64,000 bases of DNA. Origin: Coprococcus_C hominis. GTDB lineage: Bacteria; Bacillota; Clostridia; Lachnospirales; Lachnospiraceae. The notes beneath the pieces are model-generated. The model did no database searches. It was given only the letters and a program-made list of their open reading frames with translations, and was not told where the DNA came from. The DNA is taken from assembly GCF_020687505.1 (NCBI RefSeq), contig NZ_JAJEQT010000007.1. The stretch is one strand, 5' to 3'. Every line of letters starts with the position of its first letter. The stretch's first letter is position 1. Shown piece by piece: positions 26,574-34,558 of the stretch. The position numbers and the translations under genes are program-made.

Positions 26574-27413
26574 CTAATCAACGAGTTCGATTGTCTTCTC
26601 CGTAATGCGGATCTTTCCCTCTTTTAAGAGACGTCCACAGGCGCGCTTAAACGCGTTTTTACTGAGTCCGAACTCCTTCTTGATTATATCCTTATCTGCC
26701 TTATCTGTAAACGGCAAAACGCCCTTATAACTCTTTATAACGGCATATACCATCTCACTGTCCTCTTCCATCTGCGCATACGCAAACTTCCGCAACGCGA
26801 GATCTGCCTTTCCATCCGGACGGATCTTTACGATTCTGCCATGTACTTCATCGCCGACCCGCACTGGCGCATACAATTCACTTGTATAGATGAGTCCCGG
26901 ATATTTGTCGTCAATTGCCACAAATGCGCCAAAATCCTTCTTGAACTCATACACGGTTCCAACGAAATCCTGTCCTTCTTCGTAGCCTTCGATTGGCTGC
27001 AATTCTTTTCCTATCTTCATTGACACTGCCAGACGTCCGGATTTATCCACATACATCCGCACCAGATAGGACTTTCCAGCCTCCACCTTCGCCGTCTGTT
27101 CTTTAAATGGAAGCAGCACGTCACGTTCCAGCCCCCAGTCCATAAATGCACCTAAGCTTGTCACGCTCTTCACCTGCAGCTTCTTTACCTCACCGACTGT
27201 AATCAATGGTGTATTCGTTGTTGCAATGATTCGGTCCTGTGAATCACGATAAATAAAGACGCGCAGGGATGCGCCGGCTTTCACACCCTCCGGCACCTGT
27301 TTTCTCGGAAGCAGCACCGTCTCTGCCGTCGAGCTGTCCTCTTCACCAAGGTATATACCAAAGTCTTTCGAACGAATGACTTTCAGATCATTCCATTTTC
27401 CAATTTCTATCAT
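26574..27413 (-). CDS. cvfB: CvfB-like S1 RNA-binding protein
   Basis: The 279-residue protein has three S1-like beta-barrels (about residues 1-65, 70-140 and 145-210) and a C-terminal winged helix (about 220-279, KKEFGLSKNAFKRACGRLLKEGKI). This order matches CvfB/YitL, an RNA-binding protein linked to virulence in Staphylococcus. The motif SLGAFMDWGLERDVLLPF marks the second barrel. It is the downstream partner of the gene at 27456-27806 across a terminator. Confidence 0.85.
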   Translation of the reverse strand: MIEIGKWNDLKVIRSKDFGIYLGEEDSSTAETVLLPRKQVPEGVKAGASLRVFIYRDSQDRIIATTNTPLITVGEVKKLQVKSVTSLGAFMDWGLERDVLLPFKEQTAKVEAGKSYLVRMYVDKSGRLAVSMKIGKELQPIEGYEEGQDFVGTVYEFKKDFGAFVAIDDKYPGLIYTSELYAPVRVGDEVHGRIVKIRPDGKADLALRKFAYAQMEEDSEMVYAVIKSYKGVLPFTDKADKDIIKKEFGLSKNAFKRACGRLLKEGKIRITEKTIELVD

Positions 27414-27431
27414 TTTCTCCTACTTTCTAAA

Positions 27432-27466
27432 AAATAGACCACAAACATGCGTGGTCTATTTTTTCT
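27432..27466 (-). terminator. Rho-independent terminator
   Basis: AATAGACCAC and GTGGTCTATT form a 10-bp stem with T run on the minus strand, overlapping the stop codon of the gene at 27456-27806. Confidence 0.85.
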
Positions 27467-27806
27467 TGTCCTTATTCAACTTCAAAACTTTATTCTTTAT
27501 AAATGATGCCTCTGTATCATCCGCTTTCTGGAAGCCCAGATTTTCCAATACATCCTGTGAATTGGTAAGTGAGAACACAGACATGCCCTTCTCATTCATC
27601 TTTTCCTTATAGCCATTGAATACATCCACAATCGCATACGTATCCTTTGTTCTGCGATCCGGACTTGCAATCACGTTTCGGATGCACCATGAATTAAACT
27701 CACTGCCCTTCTCTGGCACCTGTACATCGTCGCCCTTGACTTTCTTCACATATATGCTTTCTGTATCACAAATGGCCCACGGAACCACATATATTACGCT
27801 GCTCAT
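27456..27806 (-). CDS. Conserved hypothetical protein, 116 residues
   Basis: I do not recognise a family. The 116-residue product is soluble, begins MSSVIYVVPWAICD, has a WCIRNVIASPDRR segment near residue 40 and ends in a Lys-rich tail. Codon use is like its neighbours and it has GGAAG upstream of the ATG, so it is likely a real gene. It has its own terminator. Confidence 0.6.
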   Translation of the reverse strand: MSSVIYVVPWAICDTESIYVKKVKGDDVQVPEKGSEFNSWCIRNVIASPDRRTKDTYAIVDVFNGYKEKMNEKGMSVFSLTNSQDVLENLGFQKADDTEASFIKNKVLKLNKDKKK

Positions 27807-28068
27807 ACTTACTTCCTTTCAAATGGTTGTTCACTACGCAATCGATTTACAAAAATCTTTGTTTTCTCCTAGCGTTCAACGTAAGCAATCATATAGTATT
27901 TGTTTCCGTTTGTCAAACAATTATTTATCCAATTCCTGACAAGTAGGCGGAATTGTAGTATGTTTCAACTTTTTGTAAATTTTTTTCAAAAAAGGCTTGC
28001 AATTTCAAAAGACATGTAATATAATACCATCTTGTGAGACACAAAAGAGTCTCCAAACTTCATAATGA

Positions 28069-28141
28069 TGGGCTATCGCCAAATGGTAAGGCACTGGACT
28101 CTGACTCCAGCATTTTCCAGGTTCGAATCCTGGTAGCCCAG
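28069..28141 (+). tRNA. tRNA-Gln (CTG)
   Basis: A 73-nt cloverleaf with acceptor TGGGCTA/TAGCCCA, anticodon loop CTCTGAC (anticodon CTG, reads CAG) and T arm CAGGTTCGAATCCTG. Discriminator is G, as usual for tRNA-Gln. CCA is not encoded. Confidence 0.95.
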
Positions 28142-28147
28142 CTTATA

Positions 28148-28178
28148 AGACGGTCGAGGTTCGATCGTCTTTTTTATT
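28148..28178 (+). terminator. Terminator of tRNA-Gln
   Basis: AGACGGTCGA and TCGATCGTCT pair with one G-T pair, followed by T6, right after the tRNA. Confidence 0.85.
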
Positions 28179-28185
28179 TTGAATT

Positions 28186-28395
28186 GCGAGCCATTTAATA
28201 TATTTTAAGGATGCAACATACAACGTAATTCTCCGCAGACCCGCTCTCGCTCACTTCCGCACATAGCAGACACTAAACTCGCAAAGTATCAATTCTACGA
28301 ATTGTCACTTTCCTCGTTAAGTGCTGATGTGCTCCAATGGTCTGCTTGAGAATTCGTTGATATGTTGCATCCTTATTTACATTTTGATGGCTCGC
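28186..28395. repeat. Long hairpin element E1 (210 bp)
   Basis: The two ends are inverted repeats in three blocks. The outer block is GCGAGCCAT, 9 of 9. An unpaired stretch of about 13 bases follows. The middle block is AAGGATGCAACATA plus CAACG and AATTCTC, matched apart from one mismatch and one bulged base. The inner block is GCAGAC/GTCTGC. The core between them contains its own small hairpin (CAATTCTACGAATTG) and shares long stretches with element E2 at 41906. No open frame spans it. It lies between the terminators of tRNA-Gln and tRNA-Arg. Confidence 0.85.
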
Positions 28396-28450
28396 ATATT
28401 AACTATAAAATTAAAGATCGACTCTCTCGTCTTATCTGCCTTATTTATAC

Positions 28451-28485
28451 GAAAAAAAAGCTTCCCAATAAATTGGAAAGCTTTA
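28451..28485 (-). terminator. Terminator of tRNA-Arg
   Basis: On the minus strand AAAGCTTTCCAAT pairs with ATTGGGAAGCTTT, followed by T8, just downstream of the tRNA-Arg gene. Confidence 0.88.
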
Positions 28486-28490
28486 AGATA

Positions 28491-28564
28491 TGCGGCCGAG
28501 AAGATTCGAACTCCCGACACCTTGGTCCGTAGCCAAGTGCTCTATCCAGCTGAGCTACGACCGC
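28491..28564 (-). tRNA. tRNA-Arg (ACG)
   Basis: A 74-nt cloverleaf with acceptor GCGGTCG/CGGCCGC and discriminator A, anticodon loop CTACGGA (anticodon ACG, reading CGN through inosine). CCA is not encoded. Confidence 0.95.
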
Positions 28565-28725
28565 ATCTGTGTTGTGTCTCACAACAGATGATATTCTATC
28601 GTAGTTTCAACTAAATGTCAAGCGATTTCTTAACAAAATTGAATTCAAATTTCAAATTTCAAAATCCTCAAAAGTCCAAACGTACAAACCCGGATGTCTC
28701 CATAAGATCGGCATAACCGACCATC

Positions 28726-29451
28726 TCAAAAACGGATGCAGGAATCCAGCCTGTATTCCACGGTACAATCCCCCTCCGCACACACAGAAATCCAATAATC
28801 ATCCATCCGAAGCATAAAATACCGGTACGATGTACCAATGACGGTTTTCTGCACCGGATCGATTTCAAAGGAATTGAGCGGCACACTGATTCCATCGCCT
28901 GTAAGCTTCAGATATGCCTCTTTCATCGTCCATAGATAGAAGAACCGCTCTGCACACAAACTGTCATCCGGCTCGAACCCCGATTTCTCCGCCACCTCAC
29001 CAGGCGCACCTGCCGTCTCCTGAGATACCACCTCTTTTTGTCCGGATACATAAGCATACTCCCGCTCGGTAAAGCAACGTCTGGCAACACGCAGATTATC
29101 CTTTTCCCGGATCTGCTCGATATCGACCCCCAGGGGCACATCACCGTGCGCCAGCACGACATAATCACCCGCATGGGAGAGATTGAAATAAAACGCTGGA
29201 TGTCCCTGTACCGTTGGCTTTCCATTCTCGTTTTTTTCAAGCACCAATGCCTGCGGGGAGATACCAAGCTTTTCTTCTACAAGTGTCTGCAACAATAAAC
29301 CTGCTACGATCGATGTATATGCTGGTTCCCGCCTACGAAAAGCCAATACCCGGGACTTTCGTTCCGGGTATAAGCGTTCGACCAATTCATCAAAATGTTG
29401 TTCTAAGTATTCACGATTTACTTTTACAACCGATACATGAATCTTTGTCAT
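28726..29451 (-). CDS. 4'-phosphopantetheinyl transferase (Sfp type)
   Basis: The enzyme moves the phosphopantetheine arm of CoA to a Ser of a carrier protein. The 241-residue product has FNLSHAGDYVV near 90, the metal-binding GVDIE at 108-112 and WTMKEAYLKLTGDG at 174-187, all Sfp-type signatures. A polar insert lies at about 136-165. The ATG at 29451 is chosen from GGAAG upstream; a frame 42 codons longer would lie inside the preceding gene. Its likely substrate is the carrier protein of the same operon (30527-30772). It is a Sfp-type, not a short AcpS-type, enzyme. Confidence 0.92.
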   Translation of the reverse strand: MTKIHVSVVKVNREYLEQHFDELVERLYPERKSRVLAFRRREPAYTSIVAGLLLQTLVEEKLGISPQALVLEKNENGKPTVQGHPAFYFNLSHAGDYVVLAHGDVPLGVDIEQIREKDNLRVARRCFTEREYAYVSGQKEVVSQETAGAPGEVAEKSGFEPDDSLCAERFFYLWTMKEAYLKLTGDGISVPLNSFEIDPVQKTVIGTSYRYFMLRMDDYWISVCAEGDCTVEYRLDSCIRF

Positions 29452-29452
29452 A

Positions 29453-30508
29453 TTATTTATCTTCCAGTTCTGCAAGAATACGGAAGAGAATGCTGATTTC
29501 CTTCTCCTTTGCTGCATCGAGGTATGTCTTGAATCTGACTGAAGACTCAATCTCACCTGTGATAGAAATACGGACAAGCAGGTTACGAGCGGTCAGCATA
29601 TTACGAACAACCGTCTGGTACTCATTGATCGTATCCTCATTGTATTTCAGGAATCCGTGATTCATCAGATACTTAATACGCTCTAACATCAAAACCTTAT
29701 GGTCATACATTACATGCAATGCACGGATATCGAAATCTGGCTCCTCTGCATGCAGCTGCTTCTCGATCTGTGCAAGCACCTTGTCATAAACCTTGATACC
29801 AAATGTTGTATCATCAAAACGGTTACGAAGCATACGGAAATGATCCTTTGTATCCTGAGAATTCAGGTACTCACTGATTGTCTGCTTAATCAGCTCGATA
29901 TCCACTTCATAGATTGGATGCTCAGTGTTCTTCATAACAACATACAATCCACGGCCACCCTTGTGATCATCCTTAAATACATGGTCATCCTGCTCTGTGA
30001 TAACTTCATAGCCACGCTCCAGATCAGAGAAGCTGACTGTGTTATATGAATAATGATCCTGGAATGTGAAGTCTCCTACATAGAATACTTCCTCGTCACG
30101 GTTGTATCCATAGATGAATAACTCATGAGGGAACTTGTAATCTACCTCTGCATCACACAAAATCTTTGCCTCATCAAATACGCCATATACATATCCATTC
30201 AGGTCGATAGTCTTGATAATGAAATCAATGATGTTTCCACAATAGCTCTGAATCTGCTCTTTCGTAAGAAGTGAGAACATCAGGTATGGACACTGCTTCA
30301 ATGCGCTGCTTCCTGGCATCATATCTGCGAGAAGCATATCATCGCCTGTGAAGATCTCCTGAATGTTGTAGCAACGAAGCTGAATGTAGTTGCTGAAAAT
30401 CCATTTCTTTGCATTCTCATCATCTGAGAGAATGGAAAACAGTGTTGCATGCCACTGCCAAGATGTAATCATTGGATATGTTACTGGTAATTTTTTCATA
30501 TCTGCCAT
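29453..30508 (-). CDS. BtrH-like papain-fold protein of unknown function
   Basis: The 351-residue product resembles proteins with the BtrH N-terminal domain, a papain-like fold that in butirosin synthesis moves an acyl group from a carrier protein to an amine. The features I rely on are the N-terminal segment before a helix (PMITSWQWHATLFSIL), the His128 strand PHELFIYGYNRDEEVFYVGDF and the following FSDLERGY. The usual N-terminal catalytic Cys is not visible; Trp and His stand there. The C-terminal 170 residues are helical. It sits between carrier-protein and PPTase genes with gaps of 18 and 1 bp, which supports work on a carrier-bound acyl group. Confidence 0.55.
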   Translation of the reverse strand: MADMKKLPVTYPMITSWQWHATLFSILSDDENAKKWIFSNYIQLRCYNIQEIFTGDDMLLADMMPGSSALKQCPYLMFSLLTKEQIQSYCGNIIDFIIKTIDLNGYVYGVFDEAKILCDAEVDYKFPHELFIYGYNRDEEVFYVGDFTFQDHYSYNTVSFSDLERGYEVITEQDDHVFKDDHKGGRGLYVVMKNTEHPIYEVDIELIKQTISEYLNSQDTKDHFRMLRNRFDDTTFGIKVYDKVLAQIEKQLHAEEPDFDIRALHVMYDHKVLMLERIKYLMNHGFLKYNEDTINEYQTVVRNMLTARNLLVRISITGEIESSVRFKTYLDAAKEKEISILFRILAELEDK

Positions 30509-30526
30509 TTTACTGTTCCTCCCAAT

Positions 30527-30772
30527 CTATGCTAATTTTTCCGCTATCACTGCTGCAATATCGCTGAACGAATCGTAATCGCTGAGTGCAAGCTCATAAT
30601 CGGTAAATGAAATATCAAACTTGCTTTCTGCTGCTACGAGCAGGCGAATCAAAGATACGGAATTCACGCCATATTCGTTTACCATATTTGCATGCATATC
30701 TACCTCATCCAATTCCGGTAACACATCATGAATCACTTCCGTAAGTTTCGTTACAATCTGTTCCTTTTCCAT
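30527..30772 (-). CDS. Acyl carrier protein (stand-alone)
   Basis: The 81-residue acidic protein is a four-helix carrier with the phosphopantetheine site GVNSVSL, Ser38 being the attachment residue. The usual DSL reads NSV, a common variant in secondary-metabolism and D-alanyl-type carriers rather than fatty-acid AcpP. It is the first gene of the cassette with the BtrH-like protein and the PPTase. No synthase (ketosynthase or adenylation protein) is present in the window. Confidence 0.9.
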   Translation of the reverse strand: MEKEQIVTKLTEVIHDVLPELDEVDMHANMVNEYGVNSVSLIRLLVAAESKFDISFTDYELALSDYDSFSDIAAVIAEKLA

Positions 30773-30852
30773 TGTCTGTACCCCCTTGGTATAAATTACT
30801 TTCTCGATGTCTCAAGTACTTTAATTTTACTATTATTGCGTCTGAAAAGCAA

Positions 30853-30905
30853 GAAAAAAAGAGTGCGCATGCACTCCGTGTCGGAATCCATTCACACTCT
30901 TTTCT
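30853..30905 (-). terminator. Terminator after rplA
   Basis: On the minus strand AAGAGTGTG pairs with TGCGCACTCTT around an inner structure and is followed by T7, 17 bp after the rplA stop. Confidence 0.8.
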
Positions 30906-30921
30906 CTGTTACGGCTAAATC

Positions 30922-31611
30922 TTAGTACTTTGTAACGTTCAGCTTTACGCCAGGACCCATTGTAGAAGCTACTACTAAGCTCTTAATGTACTGTCCCTTT
31001 GCTGCTGCAGGCTTAGCCTTAACAACTGCATCTATTAAAGTCTGGAAGTTGTCTGTTAACTGCTCCTCTGTGAAAGAAGCCTTTCCAATTGGCACGTGGA
31101 TAATGTTTGACTTATCAAGTCTGTACTCAATCTTACCAGCCTTAATATCGTTGATTGCCTTTGTTACGTCCATAGTAACTGTACCAGCCTTTGGATTTGG
31201 CATCAAGCCCTTTGGTCCAAGGACACGTCCAAGACGTCCAACAACACCCATCATATCTGGTGTAGCAACAACAACATCAAAATCCAACCAGCCTTCGTTC
31301 TGGATCTTTGGTACAAGCTCATCTCCACCTGCGTAATCAGCGCCTGCTGCAAGAGCCTCGTCTACCTTGTTACCCTTAGCAAATACGAGAACCTTTACAG
31401 TCTTACCTGTTCCGTGAGGAAGAACAACTGCACCACGAACCTGCTGGTCTGCATGACGACCATCTACGCCCAAACGGAAGTGAGCTTCGATTGTCTCATC
31501 AAACTTTGCGCTAGCTGTTTTCTTAACGAGTGCAACAGCCTCTTCTAAGTCATATGTTTTTGTCTTTTCAATAAGCTTTGCAGCTTCTGAATATCTCTTA
31601 CCTGTTTTCAT
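30922..31611 (-). CDS. rplA: 50S ribosomal protein L1
   Basis: L1 binds 23S rRNA at the E-site stalk. The 229-residue protein has VRGAVVLPHGTGKTVKV near residue 60, GRVLGPKGLMPNPKAGTV near 130 and GPGVKLN at the end, all canonical. It follows rplK. A terminator follows it directly, so rplJ-rplL, which usually come next, are not in this operon here. Confidence 0.98.
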   Translation of the reverse strand: MKTGKRYSEAAKLIEKTKTYDLEEAVALVKKTASAKFDETIEAHFRLGVDGRHADQQVRGAVVLPHGTGKTVKVLVFAKGNKVDEALAAGADYAGGDELVPKIQNEGWLDFDVVVATPDMMGVVGRLGRVLGPKGLMPNPKAGTVTMDVTKAINDIKAGKIEYRLDKSNIIHVPIGKASFTEEQLTDNFQTLIDAVVKAKPAAAKGQYIKSLVVASTMGPGVKLNVTKY

Positions 31612-31666
31612 TCAAATAAACCTCCTGTAGTTTTTGCGGGAGCGACCCTCCTACGATTATTTCTTA

Positions 31667-32092
31667 TTAGTCCTCAACTTCGATTCCCATAGAACGAGCT
31701 GTACCAGCGATCATGCTCATAGCAGCCTCAAGGCTTGCTGCATTCAGGTCTGGCATCTTCAGCTCAGCGATCTCCTGAACCTTAGCCTTAGAAATCTTTG
31801 CAACCTTTGTCTTGTTCGGTGCTGCAGATGCTGACTTAAGGCCGCACGCCTTCTTAAGCAGTACTGCTGCCGGTGGAGTCTTAGTTACAAAGCTGAAACT
31901 CTTATCTGCATAAACTGTGATAACAACAGGGATGATCATATCGCCCTGATCAGCAGTTCTTGCATTAAACTCCTTTGTGAACTGTACAATGTTTACACCG
32001 TGCTGTCCAAGTGCAGGACCAACAGGTGGTGCAGGTGTTGCCTTTCCTGCAGGAATCTGTAATTTAATATATCCTTCTACTTTCTTAGCCAT
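31667..32092 (-). CDS. rplK: 50S ribosomal protein L11
   Basis: The 141-residue protein has IPAGKATPAPPVGPALGQHGVNI at the start and the C-terminal AASMSMIAGTARSMGI-type helix (AAMSMIAGTARSMG), typical of L11 in the GTPase-associated centre. It lies 21 bp downstream of nusG and 55 bp upstream of rplA. Confidence 0.98.
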   Translation of the reverse strand: MAKKVEGYIKLQIPAGKATPAPPVGPALGQHGVNIVQFTKEFNARTADQGDMIIPVVITVYADKSFSFVTKTPPAAVLLKKACGLKSASAAPNKTKVAKISKAKVQEIAELKMPDLNAASLEAAMSMIAGTARSMGIEVED

Positions 32093-32113
32093 TATAGCTA
32101 CCTCCTAAACCTC

Positions 32114-32701
32114 TTACATCTTCTGGATATCTCCAAATCCAATCTCAACAGATGTAGCACGTCCGAAAATGTCAACGTCAATGGTTACGGTTCTCTTGCT
32201 CTCGTTAATTGCCTTAACAACAGCAACATTGCCTTCCCAAGCTCCGGTAATAACCTTGATCTGATCGCCAACTTCCACATCAATGTGAACCACTGGTGCC
32301 TCAGTCACGATACCCATCGCACGCATCTCGCGCTCTGTCAAAGGAACCGGCTTGGATTCCGGACCTACAAATCCTGTAACACCCCGTGTGTTACGAACTA
32401 CATACCATGTAACATCGTTCATATACATATGAACCAGAACATAACCCGGAAACAACTTTCTCTGAACTGTCTTTTTCGCGCCTGTCTTTGTTGTCTCAAT
32501 TACCTCCTGAACCGGTACGGTTACCTCAAGGATTTGCTCTTGAAGCTTTCTGTTTTCAACAGTCTTCTCGATATCATTTTTCACCTTGTTCTCATAACCT
32601 GAGTAGGTATGAGCTACATACCATCTTGCCTCACCATCGGTCGGAATTCCGCTTTCTGGTGTTCCAGATGTTGCAGCTTCGTTTTCGAATAGTTCTGACA
32701 T
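32114..32701 (-). CDS. nusG: Transcription antitermination/termination factor NusG
   Basis: The 195-residue protein has the NGN domain (WYVAHTYSGYENKV to GFVGPESKPVPL) and a KOW domain (VGDQIKVITGAWEG). The N-terminus has an additional 25 residues rich in Ala, Ser and Glu before the NGN domain. It follows secE by 12 bp in the usual order. Confidence 0.97.
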   Translation of the reverse strand: MSELFENEAATSGTPESGIPTDGEARWYVAHTYSGYENKVKNDIEKTVENRKLQEQILEVTVPVQEVIETTKTGAKKTVQRKLFPGYVLVHMYMNDVTWYVVRNTRGVTGFVGPESKPVPLTEREMRAMGIVTEAPVVHIDVEVGDQIKVITGAWEGNVAVVKAINESKRTVTIDVDIFGRATSVEIGFGDIQKM

Positions 32702-32713
32702 ACATTCACCTAC

Positions 32714-32923
32714 CTAACCAACAATATAAGTTAAACCGATCTGTAACAGGTAATCCACACCTGCAATGATAAATCCGAGAATTACGGAAATCACGATTAC
32801 AGCCGCAGACTGTCTCACGAGCTTGTCCTTTGTCGGCCAAGTGATCTTGCCGAACTCTGCTTTCAGCTCCTGAAACCAGCTTCTCTTCAAGGAAGGTGAA
32901 GAAGTCTCTTCTTTTTTTGACAT
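32714..32923 (-). CDS. secE: Preprotein translocase subunit SecE
   Basis: The 69-residue protein has the conserved WFQELKAEFGKITWPTKDKLV amphipathic stretch followed by one membrane helix, the minimal Gram-positive SecE. It is located between rpmG and nusG, the standard position. Confidence 0.95.
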   Translation of the reverse strand: MSKKEETSSPSLKRSWFQELKAEFGKITWPTKDKLVRQSAAVIVISVILGFIIAGVDYLLQIGLTYIVG

Positions 32924-32938
32924 AGACTACTCCTCCGA

Positions 32939-33088
32939 TTACTTTGTTTCCTTGTGCATCGTGTGCTTCTTACAGAACTTACAATACTTCTTTGTTTCCA
33001 TTCTGTCTGGATGCGTTTTCTTATCCTTTGTCATATTGTAATTACGCTGTTTACAATCCTGACATGCCAATGTAATTTTTACACGCAC
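32939..33088 (-). CDS. rpmG: 50S ribosomal protein L33
   Basis: A 49-residue protein from a GTG start, MRVKITLACQDCKQRNYN, with two CxxC pairs (CQDC and CKFC), so the zinc-binding form. GGAGGTGGACA precedes the start. It is the first gene of the rpmG-secE-nusG-rplK-rplA transcript. Confidence 0.95.
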   Translation of the reverse strand: MRVKITLACQDCKQRNYNMTKDKKTHPDRMETKKYCKFCKKHTMHKETK

Positions 33089-33182
33089 AACTGTCCACCT
33101 CCATATTTATTTTTTCACAGATGACATCTTAGAATCCTCTTTTTTCGTGCAAAAAAAAAGGACCTCTTCCATCGCAAGCTTT

Positions 33183-33211
33183 AGAATAACAAAACCTGCA
33201 TATAAAGTCAA
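33183..33211 (-). promoter_or_regulatory. Promoter of the rpmG-secE-nusG-rplK-rplA operon
   Basis: On the minus strand TTGACT (33206-33211), a 17-bp spacer and TATTCT (33183-33188) lie about 95 bp upstream of the rpmG start. Confidence 0.7.
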
Positions 33212-33292
33212 GGAAAAAGTTGAATTTTTACGATATTTATAATATATTTAATTATAACAAAACCATTATATTGGGAAAGGAGGCCTTCTTAT

Positions 33293-34552
33293 ATGAATAT
33301 ATCACAAGTGTACAATTATTTAAACCATGATCTTGTACCGAAGCGTCGCACACGCACGCACAAGGCTTCCGAACTCAAAGCGGTTTACAACAGTATTTCC
33401 AAATACAATCAGTCATCCCCGCTCTATCTGGTTTCCCTCTCGGAATCGAGACAGGAGCATATGATTGATATCAAGGAACAGGCGCTAACCCTGCGTGACA
33501 TCACCGACCAATTGGCGAATCCAGACAGTGAGCTTTACACAAAGAAGCAGATCTTCACAGATAATCCAGATGCGGTATCTGGTTCTTTCCGTGCACATGC
33601 GTCTGGCGAACTCCCGGATCATATGACTCTGCAGATCGACCAGCTTGCCAACGAGCAGGTAAATGTCGGCACTTACCTTGATTCCGACGGCACGGCACTT
33701 GCACCGGGCAGCTACAGCTTCTCCATGCAGACGATACATGGCAATCTCCCATTTACATTGTCTGTTTCCGGTGCTGATACAAACCTGTCTTTGCAGGAAC
33801 AGCTTGCCGATCAGATCAACCGCAGGCATATTGATGTACGCGCTTCTATTATAAAGGAAGGAAATACGAGTGCACTTATGCTCGCTTCTGCGGATACAGG
33901 TACGCCAGAGACCGTTTCTTCCTTATATTTTACATTTGATAAAAAACAGGGTGCCGAAGTAGTTGATACTTTCGGACTCAATCAGATACAGACCTATCCG
34001 GAAAATGCGCGATTTTACATCAACGATCTGGTGCATTCCTCAACCTCCAATCATATCTCGATCAATCAAGTTGCGGAATTTGATTTTCATAAGGTCACAG
34101 ATACACCAGTAAATGTGCAGTTCACACCGGACAAAAGCCTACTTGTTGATCAAATGACAAATTTCACTGATGCATACAATCAGTTAGTTACCCTCTCCGA
34201 GGAGGGCGAGCCAACCTCGATCGGAAGCCGCAACCTCTATCACGATATCTCTGGTATTGTCACACGTCATGAGGAACAGCTTGCCTCCATCGGCATTACC
34301 ATTGGCGAGGATCATCGCATGCAGTTTGATGTTGCACAGGCAAACGGCATTTCGTACGATACATTAAATACACTGTTTGGAGAAAATTCCAGCCTTCGGG
34401 CAGATATCGGAAAGACAGTGAATCGTCTGACCTTAGATCCGCTCGCTTACATCGACCGCCTGATCGTGACATATCCGAACGCAAAAGAAAAACAGACCGC
34501 AACCTATACGCAGTCTGTTTACAGTGGTCTGATGTATAACAATTATGCATAA
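33293..34552 (+). CDS. FliD-like (flagellar hook-associated protein 2-like) protein
   Basis: The 419-residue protein has a segment typical of the FliD N-terminal domain (MTLQIDQLANEQVNVGTYL near 105) and later repeats of the GSYSFSM and LQEQLADQIN type. The C-terminal region around NFTDAYNQLV fits the FliD C-terminal domain. No membrane helix or signal peptide is present. It starts with MNISQVYNYL and has AAAGGAGG upstream. It is an orphan: no other flagellar gene is in the window. A filament cap or surface role is inference. Confidence 0.6.
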   Translation: MNISQVYNYLNHDLVPKRRTRTHKASELKAVYNSISKYNQSSPLYLVSLSESRQEHMIDIKEQALTLRDITDQLANPDSELYTKKQIFTDNPDAVSGSFRAHASGELPDHMTLQIDQLANEQVNVGTYLDSDGTALAPGSYSFSMQTIHGNLPFTLSVSGADTNLSLQEQLADQINRRHIDVRASIIKEGNTSALMLASADTGTPETVSSLYFTFDKKQGAEVVDTFGLNQIQTYPENARFYINDLVHSSTSNHISINQVAEFDFHKVTDTPVNVQFTPDKSLLVDQMTNFTDAYNQLVTLSEEGEPTSIGSRNLYHDISGIVTRHEEQLASIGITIGEDHRMQFDVAQANGISYDTLNTLFGENSSLRADIGKTVNRLTLDPLAYIDRLIVTYPNAKEKQTATYTQSVYSGLMYNNYA

Positions 34553-34558
34553 TATTTT

